A DNA stretch of 64,000 bases from assembly GCA_046483385.1 (NCBI GenBank), contig JAWODG010000144.1, positions 1 through 64,000 on the forward strand. The letters run 5' to 3'. The stretch's first letter is position 1. Each line of letters begins with the position of its first letter. The stretch comes from B1Sed10-231 sp046483385. Lineage in GTDB: Bacteria > Planctomycetota > Brocadiia > SM23-32. Below the pieces are notes generated by a model. It was not told the origin of the DNA, searched no databases, and saw only the letters and a program-made list of their open reading frames with translations. The translations under genes and the position numbers were made by a program. This document shows positions 7,860 through 16,592 of this stretch, in pieces.

Positions 7860-10181
7860 TCACGTCGCGCAGCGTCCCGCGACGGCCCGCTCGATAATCG
7901 ATTCCTGCAGCTCCGGCGACAGGTGGACAAACCGGGCGCTCAGCCCGAACAGCCGCACCATCAGGTGCTGATAGCACTCCGGGTGCCGGCGAGCATCGCG
8001 CAGTTGCTCCTCGCTGAGGAAGTTGAGCGACAGTTCCAGCCCGCCCATCCCGAAGAAGCTGCGTATCAGTTCGGTCAACCGGTCAAGACCCGCTTCGCCT
8101 TTGAAGGGCGCCGGGTCGAGTTCCTGGACGTTGCTCACACCGCCGGCGAAGTCGCCGAAGTCGACGGCGGCCACGGAGCGCAGCAGTTCGGTCGGCCCGC
8201 CGCGCGGCCCCGCCGGACTCGGCTGAAGCGACATGGAAAGCGCCTCCCCGGCGCGGCGGCCCGACGGCGTCGCCCCCGTCTTCGCGTTCGTGGACGCCAT
8301 CAGGGTCGTGCCGACACCGAAGATCATCGGAAGGAACGGCCCGCCGTGGTATGTTTCGGCGCCCTCGAAGCAGTCCGCGTAGTGGGCGCCCTCCTCCCGC
8401 GCCAGTGCGTTCGTCTCCGCCTGGTCGCAGCCGAAGCGGGGGAACTCGTTCAGCACGCGCTGCCGCAGCGACTCGTGGCCCCCCCAGTCGGCCCGCAGGA
8501 CGTCGCGGAACTCGTCCAGCGTCAGCTTTCCATCCTTGTAAACCAGCCTGCGGACCGCGCAGAGGGAGTTGGCAATGTCCGCGAGCCCCTTCAGGGTCAC
8601 GCCGACGGGGTCGTACTTCGGCTGGCCCGCGGTGAGATCGACGGCGTCCTCGATGCCTCCGCGGGACAGGACCGTCAGGTAGGGTCGCGGCCAGACCGTG
8701 GGCTCTATCCGCTCGTCCTCCCGTATGATCCGGATGCCCCGCTCGACGACCCCCTGTACCCGCCGCCGGTATTCCGCCAGCAGATCCTCGAACGTCGGAA
8801 AGTGCTCGGGGACGTCGTCCCACACCACGTCGCCGGTAACCAGACACCGTCCGCGGTTCAGCGTCAGCTCCAGCACCTTGGGCAGGTTCAGGCCCATGCA
8901 CATCGTCCGGAAGGCCGACCGGCCGGGTATCATCAGCTCCACGCACCCCAGCGGTGCGTAGTCGCGGGCGTCCTCCGGCTCGATGCCCTTCCCGCTGAGC
9001 GCGGGGACTGCCACCTCGTCGTTGTAGATGCTGGGGCGGCCGAATCCGTGCCGCGTCACCCGGGCCACCGTCCGGACGAACTCGGGCGGGGAGCCGTCGT
9101 GCAGCCGCACTGAGATGTCGGTCACCATTCGGCTGGCCTCCATCGCCTCCAGGAACATGTACGACAGCTCGTTGGTCGCGTCCTCGCCGTCGAGTGTAAC
9201 GCCGCCGAGCGTGATATTCTGCGAATCCTGCAAGCACCAGTTCTTGATGAGGAAGTGGCAGATAAGCTCGAACGCCTCCTCCTCGCTCAACACCCCGCTG
9301 CGACGGTCGGACTCGTAGAACGGATGAAGGAGCTGGTCGAGCCGCCCGTAGGACGCCGCGTCGCCGGCCGTGTTCATGTGGTCGGCGAAGTTGCTGAAAT
9401 AGGCCATCTGCAGGGCCTGCGCGAAGGTCTCCGGCGCCTTGCTTGCCAGCTTGCGGCAGTCTTCAGCGACCCGCGCCAGCCGTTCGGCCAGTTGCGGTTC
9501 CTGCACCTGCTCGGCCCTCTCCTCCGCCCTGCTCGCACACAGGATGACGTGGCGGAACAGCCCCTCGAGGCAGCGGTCCATCGCGCGGAGCTGGACCTTC
9601 CGGGCCGGCGTCAGGTCGTCGTCTTCGCGGCGTCGGGCAATGCGCTCGCGCAGCCGGCCTATGCCGTGTTCCAAAATGATGCCGTGGTCCGGCAGTGTGT
9701 GGCCCTGCACCCAGCCGTGGGGATGAGCCAGACCGTAGCGCATGAGGGGCCGGTTCCGCTCGCGGGCCTCGTTCCGTGGGGGGTCGGGCGCGTCTTCGCC
9801 CGCCCACCAGCGCATCTCCTCGCGCACCTCGTCCGGCAGCGGCCAGTCCTCGCGGTAGCCCCATCGCTCCGGGTGCAGCACGCGTATCCGCCACGCGTCG
9901 GGGTCGCTCACGCCGGGGTGCACGCGGAACCGGCGGTAGGCGGCCCCCACGATGCGCTCCTCCGGCAACACCGTGGGCTCCAGCGTCTCCAGCGTTCTCG
10001 CCAGCACCTCGGCCCGCTTCATCACCACGGGCAGCTCCGGCTGGTCCCGGTAGACCCGCGTTGCCACCAGCCCGCGATGGAACGGGTCGGAATCGTCCTC
10101 GAACCGCCTTGCCCGCTCGCAGAGCTTCAGCGTCTCCTCGCTCGGCGTTCGAATCCGACGTGTGTGCTCAGTGACCGACAT
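7860..10181 (-). CDS. Glycyl radical enzyme (pyruvate formate-lyase family)
   Basis: 773 residues, normal for the family. The thiyl cysteine sits in APLGCVELMIPG (Cys413), and the C-terminal radical loop reads VRLFGLSARF with Gly746, which differs from the usual RVxGY at several positions. Family members cleave C-C, C-N or C-O bonds anaerobically (pyruvate formate-lyase, diol/glycerol dehydratase, choline lyase, decarboxylases). The substrate cannot be told from sequence. An activating radical SAM enzyme is normally adjacent, but none is in this neighbourhood. Neighbours suggest sugar or polyol catabolism. Sequence upstream of 10181 leads to the methyltransferase gene, 72 bases away on the same strand. 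Confidence 0.85.
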   Translation of the reverse strand: MSVTEHTRRIRTPSEETLKLCERARRFEDDSDPFHRGLVATRVYRDQPELPVVMKRAEVLARTLETLEPTVLPEERIVGAAYRRFRVHPGVSDPDAWRIRVLHPERWGYREDWPLPDEVREEMRWWAGEDAPDPPRNEARERNRPLMRYGLAHPHGWVQGHTLPDHGIILEHGIGRLRERIARRREDDDLTPARKVQLRAMDRCLEGLFRHVILCASRAEERAEQVQEPQLAERLARVAEDCRKLASKAPETFAQALQMAYFSNFADHMNTAGDAASYGRLDQLLHPFYESDRRSGVLSEEEAFELICHFLIKNWCLQDSQNITLGGVTLDGEDATNELSYMFLEAMEASRMVTDISVRLHDGSPPEFVRTVARVTRHGFGRPSIYNDEVAVPALSGKGIEPEDARDYAPLGCVELMIPGRSAFRTMCMGLNLPKVLELTLNRGRCLVTGDVVWDDVPEHFPTFEDLLAEYRRRVQGVVERGIRIIREDERIEPTVWPRPYLTVLSRGGIEDAVDLTAGQPKYDPVGVTLKGLADIANSLCAVRRLVYKDGKLTLDEFRDVLRADWGGHESLRQRVLNEFPRFGCDQAETNALAREEGAHYADCFEGAETYHGGPFLPMIFGVGTTLMASTNAKTGATPSGRRAGEALSMSLQPSPAGPRGGPTELLRSVAAVDFGDFAGGVSNVQELDPAPFKGEAGLDRLTELIRSFFGMGGLELSLNFLSEEQLRDARRHPECYQHLMVRLFGLSARFVHLSPELQESIIERAVAGRCAT

Positions 10182-10253
10182 TCCCTCTCCCGTCCGAACG
10201 TCACTACTTCACTGTGGCGCAGCCCCGCATCGAAGTCAAGACTCCGCGCCGAC

Positions 10254-10991
10254 TCAGCCGCGCACGAGGACCCGTCCTCCCTTCAGCGGCCGGCAGCGAA
10301 GGCCACCCGGGCATTTCCTCAGCAGTTCCCCAACCGATTCCCCGCCCACCACGAACGCGAAAGTGCATTCGGGATACGCCCGCCGCACGGCCGGTATGAC
10401 CTCGTGCAGTCCTCCGCCGCGCAGCGTTGACGTGTTTCCGTAAGGCAGGTCCGCCACGAAGTGGACGCGCCCCGACACGTCACGCGGCAGGTCGAGGGCA
10501 CCCGCCCGCACCGTGCGAGTGGCGGGGAGCACTTCCCGCTGCGCACCCACGATCGGCCGGATGCGCTCCATGTAGCGTTCCACCTCGCCCCATCGGCGGT
10601 CCTCCTTCGGGTTGGCGCCGCGCCGGCCGTGCACCTCCCGCAGGTGCCGCTCGAAGGTCTCGGGCGCGCTCAAGATGCCCATGTTGAGACGCGCGCATCG
10701 GACGGCGTCCGGGTCGACGTCCGACGCGATGACCGCGTCGAACTTGTCCGGGTAGGCGAACAACGCCACGCAGGGGATGAGTCCCGTCCCGCAGAAGGGG
10801 TCCCACAGCACGTGCGGTGCCCTGTCCGGGTCGGTCTGGACGTGGTCCAGGATGCCCAGCGCCAGCCGCGAGGAGAACCGGTGCGCGTCGCTGCCGGGAT
10901 AGCGCCGAAGGAGCCGTCCGTGCGCGAAGATGCCCGGGTCCAGCGCCTCTCGACCCGCCGCCACCTGTCGCCTTCCGCGTTCCTCTTCCAT
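10254..10991 (-). CDS. Class I SAM methyltransferase, AviRa-like rRNA methyltransferase
   Basis: 245 residues from the ATG at 10991; longer frames reach 11084 or 11558 but the added residues look non-coding. HVLWDPFCGTGLIP is the SAM-binding motif I, ASDVDPDAVRCARLNMGIL the post-I region and VADLPYGNTSTLRGG a DLPYG catalytic-type motif. The arrangement resembles AviRa, the 23S rRNA guanosine methyltransferase of avilamycin resistance. That assignment is from memory of the family pattern; a more general RNA or DNA guanine-N2 methyltransferase is possible. No strong ribosome site precedes any of the candidate starts, so the start is uncertain. Confidence 0.6.
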   Translation of the reverse strand: MEEERGRRQVAAGREALDPGIFAHGRLLRRYPGSDAHRFSSRLALGILDHVQTDPDRAPHVLWDPFCGTGLIPCVALFAYPDKFDAVIASDVDPDAVRCARLNMGILSAPETFERHLREVHGRRGANPKEDRRWGEVERYMERIRPIVGAQREVLPATRTVRAGALDLPRDVSGRVHFVADLPYGNTSTLRGGGLHEVIPAVRRAYPECTFAFVVGGESVGELLRKCPGGLRCRPLKGGRVLVRG

Positions 10992-11224
10992 CGCCGTGTC
11001 CCGCCCGAAAAGGAGACGGGACACGTCCCGCCGGAGCCGCCCGCAACGCGCGGGCACCGGCCCCGGCGGAACGCGCCCCGTCATCTCCCGGTGCGTCGGA
11101 AGGCGGACTTGCGCGCGGTCCCGCCTGATTGTCGCGCTCAATATACCGCCGCTCGCCCGCGGGCGCAAGGCCGGTCTGCCGGGCGGACGCGGCTCTCCGG
11201 ACGCGGCGTCCCTCCCCGCCCGGG

Positions 11225-11329
11225 CTACACGATGCCGGTCACCAGGACGACGATGACGACGATGGTCACCAGAGCGATGAGCCCGGCGACGCCCAGCGCG
11301 AGGTAAAGCTCCGGAATCTTCTGCGGCAT
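11225..11329 (-). CDS. Small single-span membrane protein (34 residues)
   Basis: ATG at 11329, TAG at 11225-11227. The product starts MPQKIPELYLALGVAGLI and continues with an almost unbroken hydrophobic stretch of Leu, Ile, Val and Thr to the C-terminus. That is one membrane helix of about 25 residues with the charged residues at the N-terminus. A strong purine-rich ribosome site (AAGGAGAGGAG) lies 7 bases before the ATG. Function unknown; too short for family recognition. It lies upstream of, and on the same strand as, the AviRa-like gene, about 230 bases away. Confidence 0.6.
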   Translation of the reverse strand: MPQKIPELYLALGVAGLIALVTIVVIVVLVTGIV

Positions 11330-12109
11330 GGCGATGCTCCTCTCCTTGTCCACGAGCCTGTAGCGCGGAATCGGTCACGGTCAGCCTACCATATATGACA
11401 TAAATGGATTCGTTTCGCAACGAGCAGCCGGATCGCTCGCCGGCGCCCATGCCGGACGCCCCGGTCGCGAGCGCCCAAATCGGACAGTGCGGTCGGCGCC
11501 GCCCGTATCGGACGGCACGCCACCCGCGCGGCGCTCCGCCCGAAACGCGCCTCGACATGGTCCCACACCCGTCTCACTCAATCCCATCCCGTCAAGAAAG
11601 TCATCCCCGCCCTTCCCAACGCACTCCCACTCGGTCCCACGTAACGCAAAAGCAAGCAAAGCTTTGCAGACAGCAGAAACGGCCGAAAAACCGGCTCATC
11701 CCACAAGCGTACTCGTCCTCCCACTGTGAAACAAGCACAGACGTCCGCCAGGCCGCTTGGAGCACGGGCTGCGCGGCTGGCGGCGCGCCAGCCGGGGCCA
11801 AGGCGCCAATCCGGTAAGAGCGCAGTCCATCTTCAGGACCCACGGGCCCGCACACCACCGCTACGACCCGGATGATATATCCGGGACATATCGGCAGAAT
11901 ACGCTTTCTCCGACGGTCAGTGATGGTGGAAGCCCTGTGCCCTATCAAGTACCCTCCGAGAGGGCAGCCATGCCGTCGACTGTCCGAGGCTTTACGGCTG
12001 CCTGGCGGGTGACATGGACGGATAGGGTTAATCTACAGCGGGAAAACACCGGCTTTGCCTCTTTATGCCTTTCGAGGCGATAGGAAGAGGTAGGGCACGA
12101 AAAACGCCC
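11330..12109. other. Intergenic region before the ubiquitin-like operon
   Basis: About 780 bases with no gene I can support; open frames on both strands lack ribosome sites and protein-like composition. Base composition shifts here from strongly GC-rich to more mixed sequence that continues through the operon. A GC-rich dyad lies near 11770-11815, and an AT-rich patch at about 11389-11410 may hold a weak minus-strand promoter for the small membrane protein. Nothing else was recognised. Confidence 0.5.
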
Positions 12110-12137
12110 TTGACTTCCAGTCCGACACGCTTATACT
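12110..12137 (+). promoter_or_regulatory. Sigma70-type promoter of the ubiquitin-like operon
   Basis: TTGACT at 12110-12115, 16-bp spacer, TATACT at 12132-12137: five of six matches in each box. The start point is expected near 12144, about 40 bases before the Ubl gene. The next gap inside the operon large enough for another promoter is 14548-14683, so the six genes probably form one transcript. Confidence 0.75.
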
Positions 12138-12182
12138 GTTGCACAGTTACCCGACTGATCCTCCAGCGGGAGTTATGCGGCC

Positions 12183-12473
12183 GTGGGCATGATAAGTGTC
12201 GAACTTTGGGACTCGACGGGCAATAAACGGCAGACGGCGGAGCTTCCCGACGATGCACCTGTCAACCAGATCATGGACGTTCTGGTGGACCGGTTGAACC
12301 TGCCGCGCACAAGCCCCGATGGACAACCGATGAGCTATAAGTTCCACCACAAGAAATCAGGCAGACAACTGAGTGATGATCAGACGTTTGCTGATGCCGG
12401 TGTTGAGGACGGCGATATCCTCCGTGTTGTGCCGGAGATTACAGCTGGACTGTCCGGCGGGGCCGTGGACTGA
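12183..12473 (+). CDS. Ubiquitin-like modifier (Ubl) with C-terminal Gly-Gly-Ala-Val-Asp
   Basis: 96 residues. The sequence fits a beta-grasp fold of the YukD/ubiquitin type: strand ISVELWD, strand KRQTAELP, helix NQIMDVLVDRLNL (residues 28-40), strand MSYKFHH, the ubiquitin-like SGRQLSDDQTFADAGVEDGD (59-78), strand ILRVVPEI. It ends GLSGGAVD, with the diglycine at residues 92-93 and three further residues. This is what a modifier precursor looks like when a protease must remove a short tail before E1 activation. GTG 12183 is used as start because GGGAG lies 10 bases before it; ATG 12189 is the alternative. First gene of the operon, 57 bases before the E1 gene. Inferred role: protein (or lipid) tag. 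Confidence 0.85.
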   Translation: MGMISVELWDSTGNKRQTAELPDDAPVNQIMDVLVDRLNLPRTSPDGQPMSYKFHHKKSGRQLSDDQTFADAGVEDGDILRVVPEITAGLSGGAVD

Positions 12474-12530
12474 CCAGTTGGAGAATGTACAGATTCATAA
12501 CCACCAGGCGGGTGGCAGCGAGGTGGAGCG

Positions 12531-13724
12531 ATGGAGGAAGTCGTCCGAATCAACCTGAATGAAGAGGCCCAAGAGGGTCGTTTTTCGCGGTTTGGGCTGA
12601 TCCCTTGGTGGGATCAAAAGAAGCTGGCGAATGCGAATATCCTGGTAGTGGGGGCCGGCGCGCTGGGGAACGAGATAGTCAAGAATCTCGCGTTGCTTGG
12701 TGCAGGCAACGTAATGGTCGTTGACATGGACCTGGTGGAGAACTCCAACCTCTCACGCTCGGTGCTGTTTCGCGAAAGGGACAACGGCAGGCCAAAAGCC
12801 GTGGTCGCAGCAGAAGCTGCCCAACGTATTTTCCCCCAGATGAAGGTGCGGCCGTTCACCGGAAACGCAGTCTACGATCTGGGGCTGGGCGTGTACCGAT
12901 GGGCCGACATCGTACTGGCCGGCCTGGACAATCGGGAAGCGCGGCTCTCGGTGAACCAGAACTGCTATCGGGTGAATCGACCGTGGGTGGACGGCGCGAT
13001 CGAGAAACTTGCCGGTGTTGCGCGCATGTTCGAACCGCCGGACGGAGCCTGCTACGAGTGTACGATGAACGAACGCGACTGGCAGTTGCTTGAGATGCGA
13101 CGCTCATGCAACCTGCTCAGCCGTGAGGACATGCAAGAAGGCAAAGTCCCGACAACGCCCACCGTGGCCTCCGTGATCGCCGCCATGCAAGTGCAGGAAG
13201 CAGTCAAATACCTGCACGGTCTGCCGACGCTGGCTGGCAAGGGTTATGTTTTCAACGGAGTCGAGCAGGACAACTATATCGTGGAGTATGTCCGGAAGGA
13301 GCAGTGTTTCAGTCACGAGACCTACACTCCTATCGTCGAGTTGCCCGGCGGGGTCTCGGATATGGGCCCGAAAGACCTGTTCGATGAGGCGCGGGCGGAC
13401 CTTGGGCCTGATGTGGTGGTCGAGCTCAACCGTGACATTGCTCGCAGCTTCCGTTGCAGGGAATGTGGGAGAGAGGAAGACGTCTTTCGGTCGTTAGGAA
13501 AGGTACGGGAGAGTGAAGCCGCTTGTCCGCACTGCGGTCAAACACGCGAAGTCCTCACGACACACACTATCGCACCGGGCGTGGACGTTGCCGATCACAC
13601 GTTCGAAGAGCTCGGAGTACCGCCACTTGACATCGTGGGAGTACGCGCCGGAATGCAGCAGGTGTTCTACGAATTCAGGGGGGATGCCCAACGGGTTTTG
13701 GGACCGCTCTGGGGAGGGCAGTAA
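12531..13724 (+). CDS. E1-like ubiquitin-activating enzyme (ThiF/MoeB fold) with C-terminal zinc-binding region
   Basis: 397 residues. Adenylation domain: VVGAGALGNEIV with the nucleotide loop at 41-46, VVDMDLVENSNLSR (Asp65, Asp67, Arg76), GRPKA (Lys89) and LAGLDNREAR (Asp133), all characteristic of ThiF/MoeB/E1. CYECTM at 174-179 is followed by RRSCNLL with Cys193, which by position corresponds to the thioester cysteine of E1 enzymes such as UBA3. The stretch KVPTTPTVASVIAAMQVQEAVK matches the crossover loop and following helix. The last third holds two CxxC pairs (CREC, CPHC), a likely zinc ribbon. A GAGGTGGAG ribosome site precedes the ATG. It would adenylate the processed Ubl Gly and pass it to the E2 encoded downstream. 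Confidence 0.93.
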   Translation: MEEVVRINLNEEAQEGRFSRFGLIPWWDQKKLANANILVVGAGALGNEIVKNLALLGAGNVMVVDMDLVENSNLSRSVLFRERDNGRPKAVVAAEAAQRIFPQMKVRPFTGNAVYDLGLGVYRWADIVLAGLDNREARLSVNQNCYRVNRPWVDGAIEKLAGVARMFEPPDGACYECTMNERDWQLLEMRRSCNLLSREDMQEGKVPTTPTVASVIAAMQVQEAVKYLHGLPTLAGKGYVFNGVEQDNYIVEYVRKEQCFSHETYTPIVELPGGVSDMGPKDLFDEARADLGPDVVVELNRDIARSFRCRECGREEDVFRSLGKVRESEAACPHCGQTREVLTTHTIAPGVDVADHTFEELGVPPLDIVGVRAGMQQVFYEFRGDAQRVLGPLWGGQ

Positions 13725-13728
13725 CACG

Positions 13729-14547
13729 ATGGAGCCCCCGTATTCGAGCTGCGAGGTAGATGTCTCGGACGTGAGGAAACGCGATATCCCCCGCGGAGAG
13801 TTTCCCGCGCCGTACCCCTCGTCCGATTTCCGGGTGTGGATGTCCCCCCCGGCCCACAGCGACATCCTGGCGCACGCCCGAGAGGACATGACCGCGGAGC
13901 TGTGCGGACTGCTGGCGGGTAAGCTGGAAAGAGATGACTTCGGGCCTTTCGCCAGGATCGAAGTGGCGATAGCGGCCGCGGCGGCCGAAAGCGCCGCCAC
14001 GCGTGTAACCTTCACCCATAAAACATGGGAGGAGCTTTACCGAAAGCTCGACACGGAGTATCCCGACAAAGAGATTATCGGCTGGTATCACACTCACCCG
14101 GGCCTCGGGGTCTTCCTCTCTCCTATGGACCTGTTCATCCACGAGAACTTCTTCGACCTGCCGCATCAGGTCGCTTTCGTGGTCGATCCCCGTGGCGAAG
14201 ACGAAGGATTGTTTGTGTGGAAGGAGGGCGCGATCAAACCGGCGCAAGCATACTGGGTGGGTGACGTTGTGAGGCCTATGGGCTTGCCCCAAGGTGGTCC
14301 GAATCGGTACCGGCCCCTGGGTGACACTGACGTCGACACTGAAGGATCGGTCGAGCCAGAATCTGGAGCAGCTGAGTTTAGTTGGCACGCACTGCAGTTC
14401 GTCTTACTCGTACTGTGCTGCTTATTCGTCTTCTTCCAAAGACAGGCTGAGGCAATTGTGGAAAAGCTCGCACTTGCAATAATTCAGTGGTTCACTGCCC
14501 CCCTGTCGTCGCTGAAACATTTTTTTGGCTGGCTGCCATTTTGTTAA
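13729..14547 (+). CDS. JAMM/MPN metalloprotease (deubiquitinase-like) with C-terminal membrane helix
   Basis: 272 residues from the ATG five bases after the E1 stop; the open frame extends further back, inside E1, and is not used. The whole JAMM zinc motif is present: Glu57 in MTAELCGLLAG, His121 and His123 in YHTHPGLG, Ser131 and Asp134 in LSPMD. Residues about 219-237 are a strongly hydrophobic helix followed by a basic/amphipathic tail, so the enzyme is probably anchored near its C-terminus with the catalytic domain in the cytoplasm. Family members cut after Ubl Gly-Gly. It fits both maturing the Ubl (removing Ala-Val-Asp) and removing Ubl from targets. Confidence 0.92.
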   Translation: MEPPYSSCEVDVSDVRKRDIPRGEFPAPYPSSDFRVWMSPPAHSDILAHAREDMTAELCGLLAGKLERDDFGPFARIEVAIAAAAAESAATRVTFTHKTWEELYRKLDTEYPDKEIIGWYHTHPGLGVFLSPMDLFIHENFFDLPHQVAFVVDPRGEDEGLFVWKEGAIKPAQAYWVGDVVRPMGLPQGGPNRYRPLGDTDVDTEGSVEPESGAAEFSWHALQFVLLVLCCLFVFFQRQAEAIVEKLALAIIQWFTAPLSSLKHFFGWLPFC

Positions 14548-14683
14548 TCTAAGCTCAACCGGGCTGCGGCGAGGCTCGCTTACAGAGAGAAGCTGGCGGA
14601 TACAGCAGTATCGACTGCTGGTTGGCAAAGCCGCGGCTGGTTTGTTTGGTTCCTGGGAGAGTGTAAGCAACGGAGAGCGAGCG

Positions 14684-15796
14684 ATGGCCGAAAAAGACGC
14701 AGATATACGAATCACATGGGATGACATTCAAGAAGGTCAGCACGAGACCAGTGGCGCTACAGGCCGGTCCGCCGAGGGTGAAAGCACAATCCGAGTGGCC
14801 GACAGGGCGCAGGACAGCTCGTCAGACCGAAGAAGCTATGGACGTATAGCACGATCCAGGCCCGGCGGGAAGAGGGTGTCATCTTCACGCCGTTTTCTTC
14901 TGGCGGCCCCGTTTTACATGTGCGTCGCTGGCATATGCGGCGCTCTTGTCGGCTGGGGCGTCACCGAAGCGGTGCTCTCCGATAGGTTGCACACCAATTA
15001 CCTTGAGATGCTGGGCGAGATGGCCCTGTGGTTTGGGGTGATTGGCGCGTCCGTCGGTGCGCTCATCGGGGCCGCTGAAGGAGTCGCATCACGCGCATGG
15101 AATAAAGCCATCAGCGGCGGTGCAGCAGGCCTTGGGATTGGATTGATCGGTTGTGCAGTTGGAGGAATAGTTGCACAGATTACTTACACGTTACTGCTCG
15201 CGTCGGGCGACACACTGACGCTTTCCCGCCAAATGACCGCTCGCACTATTGGCTGGGGCGTGGCTGGAATGTTCCTCGGTCTGGGTCCGGGCGTTGCTAC
15301 GTTGTCGGGCAAGAAGCTGCTCAACGGGTTGCTCGGCGGCCTGGGAGGCGGGCTGGTTGGCGGCTTGCTCTTTGACCCCGTGGGAATGTTGACCGGGGCT
15401 ATCCGAGGAGGCATGGTGAGCCGCCTGATTGGCCTTCTCATTATCGGTGGGACGACCGGAACGTTAATCGGTCTGGTTGAGAACCTCTTGAAGGACGCGT
15501 GGCTTTACGTCACCAAAGGCCCCCTTGCCGGCAAGCAGTTCGTTATCTACAAGGATCCCACCATCATCGGGAGTTCCCCGAAGGCCGAAGTATACCTGTT
15601 CAAAGACGACGCCATCGAGCCACAGCATGCCGCTGTGCACACTCTTGACAGCCGCTACGAGATCGAAGACCTGGCCACTGAAGCGGGCACATATATTAAC
15701 GGGCGTCGTGTACAGAGACAGCGCCTGCGGGACGGTGATCTGGTACGAATCGGCAAAACGGTCTTCGAGTACTCCGAGAAGACCAGAGAGGCTTGA
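14684..15796 (+). CDS. Multi-pass membrane protein with C-terminal FHA domain
   Basis: 370 residues from ATG 14684, with GGAG eight bases upstream. Residues 1-70 are polar and Ser/Arg-rich. About 71-265 contain roughly five or six glycine-rich hydrophobic helices (for example FLLAAPFYMCVAGICGALVG, LLNGLLGGLGGGLVGGLLF). Residues about 281-366 form an FHA domain: DPTIIGSSPKAEVYL, then EPQHAAVH and ATEAGTYINGRR in place of the usual Ser-x-x-His and Asn-Gly signatures, and GDLVRIG. FHA domains bind phosphothreonine peptides, so the protein may recruit a phosphorylated partner to the membrane. The FHA signature is somewhat degenerate, so phosphopeptide binding is not certain. Third-largest gene of the operon; 136 bases separate it from the JAMM gene. 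Confidence 0.85.
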   Translation: MAEKDADIRITWDDIQEGQHETSGATGRSAEGESTIRVADRAQDSSSDRRSYGRIARSRPGGKRVSSSRRFLLAAPFYMCVAGICGALVGWGVTEAVLSDRLHTNYLEMLGEMALWFGVIGASVGALIGAAEGVASRAWNKAISGGAAGLGIGLIGCAVGGIVAQITYTLLLASGDTLTLSRQMTARTIGWGVAGMFLGLGPGVATLSGKKLLNGLLGGLGGGLVGGLLFDPVGMLTGAIRGGMVSRLIGLLIIGGTTGTLIGLVENLLKDAWLYVTKGPLAGKQFVIYKDPTIIGSSPKAEVYLFKDDAIEPQHAAVHTLDSRYEIEDLATEAGTYINGRRVQRQRLRDGDLVRIGKTVFEYSEKTREA

Positions 15797-15841
15797 CACC
15801 GAAACAAGGCCTTGAACGTGGAGCTGGCCGTGGACTCGGTT

Positions 15842-16576
15842 ATGGCAAGATGTGGTGACTGCGGTCACCAGTGGAGCGTGAAGGACGACCGCAGCGGGCG
15901 GGAGATCCCCTGCCCCGTGTGTGGGGCGCCGGTCAGAGTGGTGGCCGACAATGGCCAGGAGCCGGCTATCCGGATCGAGAAATCTGATCTGAGAGCGACA
16001 ACGAGTGAGGCGAAGCAGAAAGGTGGCGGTTGGCTCCCGGCGCGGAGCACTCTGAAGGCCAATCGCCGCATTGCCGGGAAAGTCTGCTCGATTTGTCAGG
16101 ACAGCATACAGTTTGGAGAGGCGGTCCAGATCTGCGGGGAGTGTGACTTGCCGTTCCACGCGGAGTGTTGGGCCGAGAATGGCGGCTGCGGCACATACGG
16201 CTGCTCCGCCTCTCCGGACGACATGAGCGGTCCCTCTGAAGGCTCGTCACAACAGCAGAGCACTGGTCGTCCTGCTGCCTCTGCCCCTGGCGAAACGGAA
16301 ACGGCCGACGGCTCCTCTACATCGGCGGGGACGCCTCAAGCAGGAAGCCGTACGAGCGGACTGGCTATTGCGAGCTTCGTGCTGGGATTGCTCGGGCTCT
16401 GCGGCATCGGTTCCCTGCTGGCCGTGATCTTTGGCCATTGCGCCCTATCGGAGATTGACAAGAGCGGTGGAGCCGTCACAGGCCGGGGATTGGCGGTCGC
16501 CGGGTTGGTACTCGGTTACGTCTTCGGGGCCATCACCGCAATCTGGCTTGTCGCCGCATTCTCAGGTTCACTATGA
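15842..16576 (+). CDS. RING-like zinc-finger membrane protein (DUF4190-like C-terminus)
   Basis: 244 residues from ATG 15842; in-frame TTG 15812 and GTG 15818 are weaker alternatives. Residues 4-27 form a zinc ribbon (CGDC ... CPVC). A second finger at 82-121 has ligands Cys82, Cys85, Cys98, Cys101, His106, Cys109, Cys116 and Cys121, a RING-like binuclear treble-clef spacing (VCSIC, ICGECDLPFHAECW). A Ser/Gly/Thr-rich linker (about 122-172) leads to two membrane helices (about 174-200 and 216-240) resembling DUF4190, with GLAIASFVLGLLGL and GRGLAVAGLVLG. In this operon the RING-like finger is the obvious candidate for an E3-type adaptor that binds the E2; this is inference from context. Confidence 0.82.
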   Translation: MARCGDCGHQWSVKDDRSGREIPCPVCGAPVRVVADNGQEPAIRIEKSDLRATTSEAKQKGGGWLPARSTLKANRRIAGKVCSICQDSIQFGEAVQICGECDLPFHAECWAENGGCGTYGCSASPDDMSGPSEGSSQQQSTGRPAASAPGETETADGSSTSAGTPQAGSRTSGLAIASFVLGLLGLCGIGSLLAVIFGHCALSEIDKSGGAVTGRGLAVAGLVLGYVFGAITAIWLVAAFSGSL

Positions 16577-16592
16577 CAGAGACGCTGAGGCC

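Noticed and set aside
10992..11558. Long N-terminal extension of the AviRa-like methyltransferase frame
   Set aside because: The added residues are Arg/Gly/Pro-rich without domain character, the extension covers the small membrane protein gene, and no ribosome site precedes it.
11404..11948. Open frames on both strands before the Ubl operon
   Set aside because: No ribosome sites, no recognisable domain and low-complexity composition.
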